Shown: positions 1-8,081, counted from the first letter of the stretch. The stretch is DNA of 12,537 bases from an uncultured bacterium (GCA_905215765.1 CAJMRP010000059.1:1-12537); one strand, 5' to 3'. Translations and numbers: made by a program. Notes: generated by a model not told the origin, from the sequence alone.

Positions 1-1976
1 CGCTGCGCCAGGCGCACGAACCAGCCGGAGGCATTGACCGCGTCGCGCGCGATGGCGGCGAACGAATCACGCCCCACGCGACGCAGTGCGTAGCGCAGCA
101 CCTCGCGGGCACGCGTCACAAGCGGCAAGCCCTGCAAGCCCGGCACATCGGAATCGCTCATGATGCCCATGTCGATATTCCGGCGCGAGGTCTCCCCCGT
201 CTCGCCATCGAGCTTGGTCGCCAGCGCCAAAAACTCCTGGGCGCCGAGCGCAAACATCGGCGAGGCGAGCAGCGGCATAAGGCCCTGCGCCGTATCGGCC
301 GGATTGGCGAGCGCACAAACCAGGGCGCGCACCGTCTGCACCTCGGCTGCTTGGGCAAAGACCGAGCCGCCCGCGATGACGCAGTCGAGCCCCTGATCGC
401 GGAAGGCCTGGGCGTAGACGTCGGCGTTGGTCATGCGGCCCAGCAGCAGTACCATGCCGCCCTGGGGCTGGCCCGCTTTGACGAGCGCTTGGAACCGCTC
501 CGCAATCGCACGAGCTTTCGCCTGCGTTCGCTCCTGGGTGCTGCCACCGGCAACGAACAGCGCCTGGCGGCGCGAAGCCTTCGCCTTGAGCTTGTCCTCG
601 CGTTTGTCGCTCGGTTCAAGATCCAAGAACCCCTGCATCAAACCACCGGTGTTGCCGTCAAAGACGCGTGCTACGTAGCGCAGCACCTCGTCGTGGCTGC
701 GGAAGTTGCGCACGAGTTTGACGAGCTCGCCAGCGGGGGCATCGGATGCGACAGCCGTCTCGGGCGCAGCAGAGGAGCCCACCTTGCGCTCCTGGCGGCG
801 AAACACCTCGACCTCGGCGCCACGGAAGCGATAGATGGACTGCTGTGCATCGCCTACGGTGCACAGCGCGCGCTCCCCCGCACCCGTCAGGTAGCGTATC
901 AGATCGACCTGCATCTGGTCGGTATCCTGAAACTCATCGATCATGACCATCTTAAAGCGGCCCTCGTACGCAGCACGGATGGCAGGGTAATCGCGCAACG
1001 CCTCGTAAGCCATACGCAGCAGGTCGTTATTATCGAGAGCGGACTGGGCAGCCTTCAGCGCGCGATACTCAGCCTCCACGGAACGGGCCAGGCCCACCAG
1101 CGCATCGAGCGCCGGGCCACCGCAGGCAAGCACGATATTGATAAACGCATCGGCGGCCTCGGCCTTGAGCAGCTCGACCTGCTCCTTAGGGAATGCCTTG
1201 CTCGCGCGCGGCATGGTGCACGACATCATGAGTCGCGCTGCATCGGCCATGGTCTTGCCGCTCGCCTCGAACGCGTCAATGGCGTCGAGTGCCATCTGCG
1301 CCTTCTCGGTCGCGGCCTTGCTTGCGCCCAGCGCCGCGCGATAGGCATCGGCGAGTGCCGAGGTATCGGCCTGGCCGCGCGCCACGCACACGTCGTCCAT
1401 ACCGCCCGGCAACTGGCTCGACAGCTCCAGCAGGTCGCGCACCAGGCCCTTGATGGTCGTGCCGGTGCCAAAGGAACCGCCCTCGCCCGCCATGGGATAC
1501 CAGGCATAGAGGGCCTTGAGCGATGCCGCGAGCTCGGGGGCGGCATCGGGCGCCGTCGCGCGGGCCAGCACATGCTCAACAGCCTGGTCCATAAGCTCGT
1601 CGGTATCGGTGAGCACCGTGAACTCGGGGTCGATGCCCAGCTCCAGCGCATGCGCGCGCAGGATACGCGAGCACATGCCGTGAATGGTCGAAATCCACGC
1701 GTCGTCGACGGTCAGTGCTTCCTCGTCCATGCCCTCGTCGATAAGCGCACGGCGCACGCGGTCGCGAATCTCGGCCGCGGCATCTTTGGTAAAGGTAATA
1801 GCGAGCACCTGATCCAGATGTTCAACGAACGGACCGGATTCGGGCGAGAGCGCGTAGACGATGCGGCGCGTAAGGGTAAAGGTCTTGCCCGAACCGGCGC
1901 CCGCCGAGACAAATAGCGGACGGTCGAGCGTTTTGACAATCTGAAGCTGTTGCGGCATCAAAGTCGAAAGATCCAT
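1..1976 (-). CDS. addA: AddA, ATP-dependent helicase/nuclease subunit A (N-terminal 658 residues; runs off left edge)
   Basis: UvrD/Rep-type (superfamily 1A) helicase subunit of the AddAB enzyme, which unwinds and resects double-strand breaks for RecA loading. The minus frame is open from the ATG at 1974-1976 to the window edge. Visible motifs: Walker A AGAGSGKT (residues 25-32), motif Ia ITFTKDAAAEIRDRV (60-74), TIHGMC (97-102), Walker B DEFQDT (347-352), motif III GDAQQSIYRFRG (375-386), motif IV NFRS (424-427). AddA is usually about 1,150-1,250 residues, so the last helicase motifs and the C-terminal nuclease domain lie outside the window. The start lies 3 nt after the addB stop, and its Shine-Dalgarno (GGAGGG, 1988-1993 on the complement) is formed by the last codons of addB. 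That indicates translational coupling in an addBA operon. Confidence 0.93.
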   Translation of the reverse strand, partial: MDLSTLMPQQLQIVKTLDRPLFVSAGAGSGKTFTLTRRIVYALSPESGPFVEHLDQVLAITFTKDAAAEIRDRVRRALIDEGMDEEALTVDDAWISTIHGMCSRILRAHALELGIDPEFTVLTDTDELMDQAVEHVLARATAPDAAPELAASLKALYAWYPMAGEGGSFGTGTTIKGLVRDLLELSSQLPGGMDDVCVARGQADTSALADAYRAALGASKAATEKAQMALDAIDAFEASGKTMADAARLMMSCTMPRASKAFPKEQVELLKAEAADAFINIVLACGGPALDALVGLARSVEAEYRALKAAQSALDNNDLLRMAYEALRDYPAIRAAYEGRFKMVMIDEFQDTDQMQVDLIRYLTGAGERALCTVGDAQQSIYRFRGAEVEVFRRQERKVGSSAAPETAVASDAPAGELVKLVRNFRSHDEVLRYVARVFDGNTGGLMQGFLDLEPSDKREDKLKAKASRRQALFVAGGSTQERTQAKARAIAERFQALVKAGQPQGGMVLLLGRMTNADVYAQAFRDQGLDCVIAGGSVFAQAAEVQTVRALVCALANPADTAQGLMPLLASPMFALGAQEFLALATKLDGETGETSRRNIDMGIMSDSDVPGLQGLPLVTRAREVLRYALRRVGRDSFAAIARDAVNASGWFVRLAQ

Positions 1977-1979
1977 GGT

Positions 1980-4900
1980 CTACACGTCCCTCCTTACAAA
2001 CGTTCCTTGGTGGTTATACGAACAGCGCGCATGCGCGGCTTGCGCCGATGTCGGGTCGACAGCGGCGACGTCACCTGCCTCGAGCTCGCGCAGGCGCTCG
2101 GCAATGCCGGTCTCCACGCGGTCGAGCAGGGCATCGAAGTCCATGCTGCCGCCCTCGCCCGGGAAGCCCTTCTTGAGGCCCGGGATGCGACCGTCACCAC
2201 GCTCTTCCTCGAGCAACTCGGCACTCGCCGCGCCGCGCAGCGCGGGCTTGCCGCCCTTGGTCGAGAAATAGAGCGCAGCACGGGTATCTAGGCCCAGCGC
2301 CCGACGCATGGCCTGCGCGTAGATGAGTGTCTGGGTATGGGGTGGCAGCCAGCGCGGGTCGTCGATGGGCGCCGTGCCCGATTCCTCGTCGCGCACCGTA
2401 GGGTCGGCGAGCTTAAACTCCTCAACGCCCGTGCGATGCTTGTAGTCGATTACCACGGCGCGATTCTCGGCATCCACATCTACGCGGTCGATGCGCCCGC
2501 CGAGCGGCCAACCGGCATACTCAACGTTAAGATCGTTAAAGGCAAACTCCAGGTAGCGCGGAGCAAAAGGAGTCAGCGCCTCGGACTCGTAGGCAAGGAC
2601 GCCCTCCAGCTGCGGCAAGATCTCGGCCACCTGACGCTCCTCCACCGGGGAGAGCGGCACCAGCGGGCCCTCGTTGCCACGCTTGCCCGCATGCTCGGCC
2701 AAGGTATCGGTAAAGACCTCGCGCAGCAGCTCCTGTGCGCGCGGCAGATTCTCGGGCGTCACGCGCTCCATGCCCTTCTGCGGAAGACACGCATGCAAGT
2801 GCTCCAGCACGTCGTGGACAAAGTTGCCCTTCTCCATGTTGCCAAAGCCCGCGTCGATCGACTGGGGCTTCACGCGGTACGAGACGAACCAGCACAGCGG
2901 GCAGGTGGAATAGGCCTCGATCTGCGAGGCGGACGTCAGACGCGGCACAAGCGGCGCGTCCTCACCCTCGCCATCGCGACGGCACAGGACCAAATACGGA
3001 ATGGCTTCATCGCTCAGATGCTGAGGAGCTTCGCAGGTCACGCGCTCGCGCCTAAGACCTTCACCTGCCGCGGGATCAAAGTCGGCGATGATATCGCCCT
3101 CGCCCACGCGCATGGGCTTGGCAGCGCCAGCGGCCTCGGCATGTGCCCACAGCTCGGTCCATACGGCTGCCGGGTAGCACTCGCGTGCCTGGCGATCGTG
3201 CGTCACACGGGCGAGCGCGACCGGACCGCTCGCCGCCTGCATCGCACGGCCAAAGCGCACGCGCAGCAGGGCAGCGGGCTCCAAAGACACGCCGTCGCGG
3301 CGCAGCTCGGCTGTCAACGTGGCAAGCGGACCCTCTTCGTGCGAAAGCGGATAGCTGTCCAGGTCGACATCGGCAAACAGCACGGCATCGTAGCTGCCAG
3401 GGCGAAGAACCGACGCATCGGCAAGCGACGCGAAGCGCACTTGTGCTCGTGGTGTGCGATCGACCTCGTAGGTCTCGTAATCGTAGGCGGTACTGCGCTT
3501 GTCCACCTTGGTTCGAACGCCGTCGAGAACCGGCACGGTCGCGGCCTGCGACACGTCGAGCGCGCGAGCATCGTTCATAAGGATGTCGATGGCATGGCGC
3601 AGCAAAGCCGTCTCTGCCTGGCGACGGGCCTGGCCGTCAAGGCCGCCTAGAGCGCGATCGGGCAACGCCTCGGCAACGGCAAGCATGGCCTTAAGCGCCG
3701 TCACGGGCTTGTCACGCCACAGCGCCTGGAACACGTCCGAGACCACACACGGTACGTTCTTAAACCAGTTATCGTCGCTCGTCGCCTTGCGCGCGCCCCT
3801 CACCTGGCCCTGAACGCTCTGCAGCAGGCTCTTGACGCCCGCGGTAGTCTTGCTGCGCGAGAGACGCATATTCTTATCGAAGGTACGGGCATTGACGGCA
3901 TCAGCGCCCGAAAGCGGACTGTAGATCCAGTCGGTAAGCTCCGGCGCGGGCCACCACTCAGTCTTGGAAGCGGTGCCCTCGTCGGCGGCTTTCATACGCT
4001 CGATCAGGTTGGCGAGCGCCGTAAACTGCCTGCCCGCGATGGACTGGGAAAACGCCGTGAACTCAGTCGTCTCGGCCGCAATGTGACGCGCCGCCAAACG
4101 GGCGGCGAGCTCGCCGAACAGCTGGGGTGCCCGGGCAGAAACGACGAGCACGCGCACGGGGTCGGCGGGCGTTGCAGTAGCTTTATCGGCCTTGGACTCC
4201 TTGTGCGCTTTCACCAACTTATCGATGGCGTCCGCATAGACATGAGCACGGGCATGGGGGCCGGCGACCTCAATAAAGGCAGGCTGAGCGGCGGCCCCGC
4301 AAGCGACATCAGACGCGACGGCGTCCTCCCCCAGCGGCGCGATCTCAAACAGCACACCGCGGGCATCAAATGCCGTGGCAAGCTCCTCGCGCATCGCCGC
4401 CTGCTCGCGGGCAAGCAGCACGACGACCTCTCCCCCATTGTTCGCCACGGCAGACAGCAGCTCGAGTAGACCGTGCGTAAACGACGTGGTACCGCGCACG
4501 CATACGGCGCGGGCGCACGCCGGCAGGCTATCGGCCAGGGCACCGGCCATAATGTCGGCTGCCTCGCAGGGCTCGACCATATCTCGACGGTCCAAACCGC
4601 CCGCGTAGGCACGCAAAAGCTCAAACACACGAGCCTCGGCATCGCTTTTTGGCTCAGGCTGGCAATTGTTGCCACCGCATCGCTCGGCCGTCGTCCCCGC
4701 CACACCCGGCAGCACATCGCGGGCCATGCGCGCGAGCATGCGCACCGTGCCCTGGCTACGCGAAAGCGGCTGCAGGTCGGCATCGTCGCGGCGGGCAATC
4801 ATATCCGAAAACAGCATCTGACGTTGCAGGTTGTCGACGAAACCGCGCCCGTCGCCCAAAAGCTCCCAAAGCGAGCGAAGCCACGATGCGGGTGTCTTGT

Positions 4901-5078
4901 AGTCGATACCCAGCGAAATGCCGGCTTCCGCCGCATCATGACGGCACAGATCGAGCTCGGCAAACGTTGGTGCCAGCAACACGACACGCCCGTGACGGGC
5001 AATAAGGTCGGCAAGCAGCGCCGACTCGGCATCGCTCAAATCCGTGCCGGCATTGGTGGTATAGATTCGAACAGGCAT
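1980..5078 (-). CDS. addB: AddB-like PD-(D/E)XK nuclease subunit, partner of AddA
   Basis: 1,032 residues, slightly shorter than Bacillus AddB (about 1,150). The C-terminal nuclease domain is recognisable: GGRIDRVDV with D864, then VIDYKHRTG with D878 and K880, the PD-(D/E)XK catalytic core. Upstream is the QIEAYSTCPLCWF segment with C726 and C729. The N-terminus (MPVRIYTTNAGTDL) aligns with the AddB opening, but no GxxGxGKT Walker A is present, as in RexB-type subunits. Bacillus AddB binds a 4Fe-4S cluster with one early Cys and a C-terminal C-x2-C-x5-C. Here the C-terminus keeps only C1019 (ARCSYNHQG). The ATG at 5076-5078 has a strong but very close ribosome site (GGAGG about 3 nt upstream). 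It is the first gene of the addBA pair. Confidence 0.9.
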   Translation of the reverse strand: MPVRIYTTNAGTDLSDAESALLADLIARHGRVVLLAPTFAELDLCRHDAAEAGISLGIDYKTPASWLRSLWELLGDGRGFVDNLQRQMLFSDMIARRDDADLQPLSRSQGTVRMLARMARDVLPGVAGTTAERCGGNNCQPEPKSDAEARVFELLRAYAGGLDRRDMVEPCEAADIMAGALADSLPACARAVCVRGTTSFTHGLLELLSAVANNGGEVVVLLAREQAAMREELATAFDARGVLFEIAPLGEDAVASDVACGAAAQPAFIEVAGPHARAHVYADAIDKLVKAHKESKADKATATPADPVRVLVVSARAPQLFGELAARLAARHIAAETTEFTAFSQSIAGRQFTALANLIERMKAADEGTASKTEWWPAPELTDWIYSPLSGADAVNARTFDKNMRLSRSKTTAGVKSLLQSVQGQVRGARKATSDDNWFKNVPCVVSDVFQALWRDKPVTALKAMLAVAEALPDRALGGLDGQARRQAETALLRHAIDILMNDARALDVSQAATVPVLDGVRTKVDKRSTAYDYETYEVDRTPRAQVRFASLADASVLRPGSYDAVLFADVDLDSYPLSHEEGPLATLTAELRRDGVSLEPAALLRVRFGRAMQAASGPVALARVTHDRQARECYPAAVWTELWAHAEAAGAAKPMRVGEGDIIADFDPAAGEGLRRERVTCEAPQHLSDEAIPYLVLCRRDGEGEDAPLVPRLTSASQIEAYSTCPLCWFVSYRVKPQSIDAGFGNMEKGNFVHDVLEHLHACLPQKGMERVTPENLPRAQELLREVFTDTLAEHAGKRGNEGPLVPLSPVEERQVAEILPQLEGVLAYESEALTPFAPRYLEFAFNDLNVEYAGWPLGGRIDRVDVDAENRAVVIDYKHRTGVEEFKLADPTVRDEESGTAPIDDPRWLPPHTQTLIYAQAMRRALGLDTRAALYFSTKGGKPALRGAASAELLEEERGDGRIPGLKKGFPGEGGSMDFDALLDRVETGIAERLRELEAGDVAAVDPTSAQAAHARCSYNHQGTFVRRDV

Positions 5079-5210
5079 GGTCCTCCGCTCAAACCGTTCG
5101 CAATAATCAATGCATCCATCCTACCCGCCCAAGCGGACACATTGCCACCGCAGTTCCATCTTTTGGTACAAAGCAACCTGAACCCAACGCACCAACCGAT
5201 TGCAGGCATA

Positions 5211-5236
5211 TAAAAACCGCCCCCGGAGGGACGGTT
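5211..5236 (-). terminator. Rho-independent terminator of the YerC-like gene
   Basis: Inverted repeat AACCG at 5215-5219 and CGGTT at 5232-5236, with an inner CCC/GGG pairing and one mismatch. Read on the minus strand it is followed by TTTTTA (5211-5216 complement). It lies about 25 nt past the stop of the minus-strand YerC-like gene and upstream of addB, so addBA probably has its own promoter in 5079-5210. I could not identify that promoter convincingly. Confidence 0.75.
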
Positions 5237-5262
5237 CTTCGTAATTCAATGTTGTCGCTGGC

Positions 5263-5562
5263 CTACTCGCCATCCTCCAACTTAATGAGGATCTTGCGGT
5301 AGCCACCGTACTCGCCGTTCAGCGCCTTTGAAACGCGGCTCACCGTGGTGGACGAAGCGCCGGTACGGGCCTGAACCTCAACATAAGGCTCGCCCTCGTC
5401 CAAATAGCGCGCAACCTGCAAACGCTGAGAAAGGTCGCAAATCTCGCGCGGCGTGCAGATATCGGTCAAAAACGCTTGGATATCCTTCTCGTCGTCCAAA
5501 AGGCTAAATGCGTGGACCAGCTGCTTGACATCAGGCTTGTCAAACATGTTCTCGATATTCAT
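5263..5562 (-). CDS. YerC/YecD family TrpR-related DNA-binding protein
   Basis: 99 residues, the usual length of this family. The pattern is TrpR-like: a helical N-terminus (VKQLVHAFSLLDDEKDIQAFL), then TPREICDLSQRLQVARYL (37-54), and a helix-turn-helix at about 61-81 (VEVQARTGASSTTVSRVSKAL) followed by the characteristic NGEYGGYRKIL. It should bind DNA as a dimer. Its ligand and targets are unknown in the family, and TrpR-like tryptophan sensing cannot be assumed. The ATG at 5560-5562 has only a weak ribosome site (GGTGAT). The gene is monocistronic, closed by the terminator at 5211-5236. Confidence 0.88.
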   Translation of the reverse strand: MNIENMFDKPDVKQLVHAFSLLDDEKDIQAFLTDICTPREICDLSQRLQVARYLDEGEPYVEVQARTGASSTTVSRVSKALNGEYGGYRKILIKLEDGE

Positions 5563-5886
5563 CGATCACCGCCAAACCCGCCAAAAGGCATCGAAGTTGA
5601 TACTGACATCGGGCATCGTTCGCCCGTTCTATGCAATAGGGCAACGCCTGTGGCTTTTGCCCGTAGCAGTGTAGCACACCACCAAACTAAAGCGACAAGA
5701 CTCTCTGCCAGCGGCGCGTTTTTCAGGACGAACGCCGTTTAGAAACCATATGCGCACGTAAGCTCCACGAATATTTGAGACAATGGGTGCCCAAACACCG
5801 CGGCGCGCCCGCGCAACCATCCAGGTCGCCGCCGCAAGCCGCTTCACGCGACGCCAGCAACCCCGGCGCAAGAAAGGATTCACGCC
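5563..5886. other. Divergent intergenic region between the YerC-like gene and the membrane protein gene
   Basis: 324 bases without a gene. On the minus strand there is a possible extended -10 for the YerC-like gene, TGCTACACT (TACACT at 5668-5673 complement), with a poor -35 (TTGTCG, 19-nt spacing). Between it and the gene lies a small hairpin, CGGGC 5610-5614 with GCCCG 5622-5626. The right part (5790-5870) is very G+C rich and shows no clear promoter for the plus-strand gene. That gene's ribosome site AAAGGA is at 5873-5878. No ORF here shows real protein character. Confidence 0.45.
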
Positions 5887-6252
5887 ATGCGCTTTATGAT
5901 TAACTGGCTCTTCACCTCGATCGCCATCGCGATCGCCACGTTCCTCGTCCCCGGTATCCAACCCTTCGGCTTTGCCGAGACCTGGGTCTGTTTCGCCTTC
6001 GTGGGACTGTTCCTGAACATCGTCGATTCGTTCGTCAAACCGTTCCTCACGGTCATCTCGCTGCCGCTCACGATCATTACGCTGGGCATTTTCCAGCTTG
6101 TCGTCAACAGCTTTATGCTTGAGCTCGCGAGCTACCTGTCGGTCAACCTGCTGGGCGTCGGCATCTCCATCGCCAGCTTTGGATCGGCCTTTATGGGCAG
6201 CATCCTGGTGTCCATCACGCGCAGCATCCTCGACAGCATCGCCGAGGACTAA
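5887..6252 (+). CDS. Four-helix membrane protein of the YvlD / phage holin superfamily IV type
   Basis: 121 residues with four hydrophobic segments at about 6-24, 32-50, 52-80 and 88-112, and the family signature NIVDSFVKPFLTVISLPLTIITLGIFQ split across segments 2 and 3 (44-70). Proteins of this family (PF04020-like) are called phage holins by homology, but the chromosomal members such as YvlD are not phage genes and their role is unknown; an envelope-stress link exists in Bacillus. There are no phage genes around it. The start ATG has AAAGGA 8 nt upstream (5873-5878). It is monocistronic and ends at the strong terminator 6293-6334. Confidence 0.87.
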   Translation: MRFMINWLFTSIAIAIATFLVPGIQPFGFAETWVCFAFVGLFLNIVDSFVKPFLTVISLPLTIITLGIFQLVVNSFMLELASYLSVNLLGVGISIASFGSAFMGSILVSITRSILDSIAED

Positions 6253-6292
6253 AACGGCCATTCCGACCGTGTCCGTCTCAACAGCCCAAAAC

Positions 6293-6334
6293 GAAGGCCG
6301 CCCATCGCAAAAATGGGCGGCCTTCTTATTTTTC
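6293..6334 (+). terminator. Strong rho-independent terminator after the YvlD-like gene
   Basis: Perfect 13-bp stem (6293-6305 with 6313-6325, GAAGGCCGCCCAT/ATGGGCGGCCTTC) with a 7-nt loop, followed by TTATTTTTC (6326-6334). On the other strand the stem is followed by GTTTT, so it may also stop transcription from the convergent Rrf2 gene ending at 6394. Confidence 0.92.
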
Positions 6335-6393
6335 AAGTCTCAAAGGGCGAGAGAATCTACCATTTCCACCCCGTCCCCAAATGCAGGTGTGGG

Positions 6394-6822
6394 TTAGATG
6401 ACGTAGTCGTAGCCATGGTTGGGAGCGACTAGTTGATCGAGCGTCACACCGTCGAGGTAGTCGTTGATGAGCTTGTCCAGGTTCTTCCACACGTCGAGCG
6501 TGGGACACTCATCCGAACGCGAGCAGCCCTTGCAGTCGCCATCCAGGCAGGCGACCGGCGCCAGACTGCCCTCGGTCAGGCGCAAGATCTCGCCCACCGT
6601 GTACTGCTCGGGCGGGCGCGTGAGCACATAGCCGCCGCCCTTGCCACGCATGCCCGAGAGCATGTTGGCGCGCACGAGCGTAGCCAAGATGTTCTCCAGA
6701 TATTTCTCGGAAATCCCCTGGCGCGCCGCGATCTCTTTGAGCGGGATGCGACCGGCCGCCTGGTGCTCGGCCAGGTCGACCATAACGCGCAGGGCATATC
6801 TGCCCTTAGTAGAAACCAACAT
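6394..6822 (-). CDS. Rrf2 family transcriptional regulator (first copy), cysteine/Fe-S sensing type
   Basis: 142 residues. The N-terminal winged helix is typical of Rrf2 (STKGRYALRVMVDLAEH, HTH about 28-48, wing GKGGGYVLTRP 60-70). The central loop has four cysteines, C92, C97, C100 and C106. IscR ligates a 2Fe-2S cluster through three Cys at about 92, 98 and 104, so cluster or metal binding is plausible. CymR, the cysteine regulator that works with CysK, lacks such a set. The gene is divergent from cysK, the classic regulator-target layout. The ATG at 6820-6822 has AAAGGCAG about 8 nt upstream. A -10-like TAGAAT lies on the complement near 6860, with no good -35. Regulation of the neighbouring cysK is inferred. 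Confidence 0.9.
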   Translation of the reverse strand: MLVSTKGRYALRVMVDLAEHQAAGRIPLKEIAARQGISEKYLENILATLVRANMLSGMRGKGGGYVLTRPPEQYTVGEILRLTEGSLAPVACLDGDCKGCSRSDECPTLDVWKNLDKLINDYLDGVTLDQLVAPNHGYDYVI

Positions 6823-6931
6823 GTATAGTGCTGCCTTTCGGTCATTTAGTCCGTAGAAATTCTAGCCGAAAAATTTGTTTTGAAAATACCTATTCCCGTC
6901 AAGCTGGTTAATCGACTCGTAATAATCTTCT

Positions 6932-6956
6932 ATTTCCTATTGCGTTACTAGGCTTT
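6932..6956 (+). promoter_or_regulatory. Candidate Rrf2 operator over the -35 region of the first cysK
   Basis: Palindrome CCTA-N9-TAGG at 6936-6952. The flanks are T-rich on both sides (TTT before, CTTT after). It overlaps the proposed -35 box at 6940-6945. The same CCTA-N9-TAGG arrangement sits in the promoter of the second cysK (10893-10909), and a related site lies before the second Rrf2 gene. Assignment to an Rrf2 regulator is inference from position and sharing. Confidence 0.5.
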
Positions 6957-6968
6957 ACTGTCTACTAT
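6940..6968 (+). promoter_or_regulatory. Candidate promoter of the first cysK
   Basis: -35 TTGCGT (6940-6945), 17-nt spacer, -10 TACTAT (6963-6968). Transcription would start near 6975, giving a leader of about 100 nt. The -35 box is weak (3 of 6), as expected for a regulated promoter, and lies inside the CCTA-N9-TAGG palindrome. Confidence 0.45.
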
Positions 6969-6990
6969 GCTTGCCAACAGCAAATAGAAC

Positions 6991-7011
6991 AACCCATAAG
7001 GTTTATGGGTT
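6991..7011 (+). repeat. Perfect 9-bp inverted repeat in the first cysK leader
   Basis: AACCCATAA (6991-6999) and TTATGGGTT (7003-7011) are perfect inverted copies around a 3-nt centre. It lies about 16 nt downstream of the expected start of transcription and 65 nt before the start codon. It is too A+T rich and has no T-run to act as a terminator. A second operator for a dimeric regulator is the simplest reading. The second cysK has no counterpart. Confidence 0.55.
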
Positions 7012-7075
7012 TCGCTGCTACACACACCGTAAAACCACACGGTATCCAGTCATTTGAACACTTTGGAGGTTCACC

Positions 7076-8014
7076 ATGAGCAATGTTTACACGTCCATCG
7101 ATCAGCTTATCGGCCACACTCCGCTTCTGGAGCTCACTCACTTTGAGGCCGATGAGGACCTCAAGGCCCGCGTGCTCGTCAAGCTGGAATACTTCAACCC
7201 CGCCGGCTCCGTCAAAGACCGCGTCGCCAAGAACATGATCGACGAGGCCGAGAAGGCCGGCAAGCTCGTGCGCGGCGGCGACTACACCATCATCGAGCCC
7301 ACGAGTGGCAACACCGGCGTCGGCATCGCCTCGGTGGCGGCGGCTCGCGGCTACAAGGTGATCATCACCATGCCCGAGACTATGTCCGTCGAACGCCGCA
7401 AGCTTATGCAGGCATATGGCGCACAGCTCGTGCTCACCGACGGTTCCAAGGGCATGAAGGGCGCCATCGCCAAGGCCGAGGAACTGCAGAAGGAGACGCC
7501 AAACAGCATCATCGCCGGCCAGTTTGTGAACCCCGCCAACCCGAAGGCCCATTACCAGACCACCGGTCCCGAAATCTGGGAAGACACCGACGGCCAGGTT
7601 GACGTTTTTGTTGCCGGTGTTGGCACCGGCGGCACCGTGACCGGCGTTGGCACCTACCTGAAAGAGCAGAACCCCAACGTAAAGGTTGTTGCTGTTGAGC
7701 CTGCTTCCAGCCCGGTTCTGAGCCAGGGCAAGTCTGGTGCCCACAAGATCCAGGGCATTGGCGCTGGCTTTGTGCCCGATGTTCTGAACACCAAGATCTA
7801 TGACGAAGTCATCCCCGTTGAGAACGACGACGCTTTTGCCACCGGCAAAAAGGTTGGTCATTCTGAGGGCGTACTGGTTGGCATTTCTTCCGGCGCTGCT
7901 GTGTGGGCTGGCATCCAGTTGGCAAAGCGTCCCGAAAACAAGGGCAAGACCATTGTTGTTCTGCTGCCCGATACCGGCGACCGTTACCTGAGCACCCCGC
8001 TGTTCGCCGACTAA
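7076..8014 (+). CDS. cysK: Cysteine synthase A, O-acetylserine sulfhydrylase (first copy; codon-mosaic)
   Basis: 312 residues, full length. A PLP enzyme that makes L-cysteine from O-acetyl-L-serine and sulfide in the cytoplasm. Visible features: PLP lysine K47 in NPAGSVKDR, substrate loop TSGNTG (76-81), MPETMS, PLP phosphate loop GTGGT (about 183-187) and the C-terminal GISSGAA. The start ATG has GGAGGT at 7065-7070. Codon use changes sharply near codon 173. Codons 1-173 use GTT for 1 of 12 Val and CTC for 6 of 12 Leu. Codons 174-312 use GTT for 15 of 21 Val and CTG for 8 of 9 Leu, with many GCT. The protein itself is intact with all catalytic elements. See findings for the interpretation. 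Confidence 0.95.
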   Translation: MSNVYTSIDQLIGHTPLLELTHFEADEDLKARVLVKLEYFNPAGSVKDRVAKNMIDEAEKAGKLVRGGDYTIIEPTSGNTGVGIASVAAARGYKVIITMPETMSVERRKLMQAYGAQLVLTDGSKGMKGAIAKAEELQKETPNSIIAGQFVNPANPKAHYQTTGPEIWEDTDGQVDVFVAGVGTGGTVTGVGTYLKEQNPNVKVVAVEPASSPVLSQGKSGAHKIQGIGAGFVPDVLNTKIYDEVIPVENDDAFATGKKVGHSEGVLVGISSGAAVWAGIQLAKRPENKGKTIVVLLPDTGDRYLSTPLFAD

Positions 8015-8054
8015 TTAGCCATTACACGATTCTCATATCTCCTTACCAAAACAG

Positions 8055-8081
8055 CTGCTCCCCGCCTTGTGTGGGGAGCAG
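8055..8081 (+). terminator. Hairpin downstream of the first cysK, overlapping the next promoter
   Basis: Perfect 9-bp stem CTGCTCCCC (8055-8063) with GGGGAGCAG (8073-8081), loop of 9 nt, followed by TTTGT. The T-run is weak, so termination may be partial. The loop contains the proposed -35 of the following promoter. It starts 40 nt after the cysK stop. Confidence 0.6.

Noticed and set aside
351..1916. 521-residue plus-strand ORF opposite addA
   Set aside because: It mirrors the codon structure of the high-G+C minus-strand helicase gene, has a low-complexity Arg/His/Leu-rich composition with no recognisable domain, and the minus strand carries all SF1 helicase motifs.
2337..3650. 437-residue plus-strand ORF opposite addB
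   Set aside because: Same shadow effect over the AddB coding frame, no ribosome site and no domain-like sequence.
5887..6252. Prophage indicated by the holin-like gene
   Set aside because: No other phage genes are nearby, and chromosomal YvlD-like proteins share this annotation without being phage-derived.
5629..6336. 235-residue minus-strand ORF over the YvlD-like gene
   Set aside because: Asp/Glu/Arg-rich shadow of the hydrophobic membrane protein. It also runs through the strong terminator and intergenic sequence.
7012..7075. Riboswitch or T-box in the first cysK leader
   Set aside because: Only a weak 5-bp pairing (ACCGT 7026-7030 with ACGGT 7039-7043) is present, with no specifier loop, T-box sequence or terminator.
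6965..7861. 298-residue minus-strand ORF opposite the first cysK
   Set aside because: Fully antisense to a conserved enzyme, and its composition follows the cysK codons.
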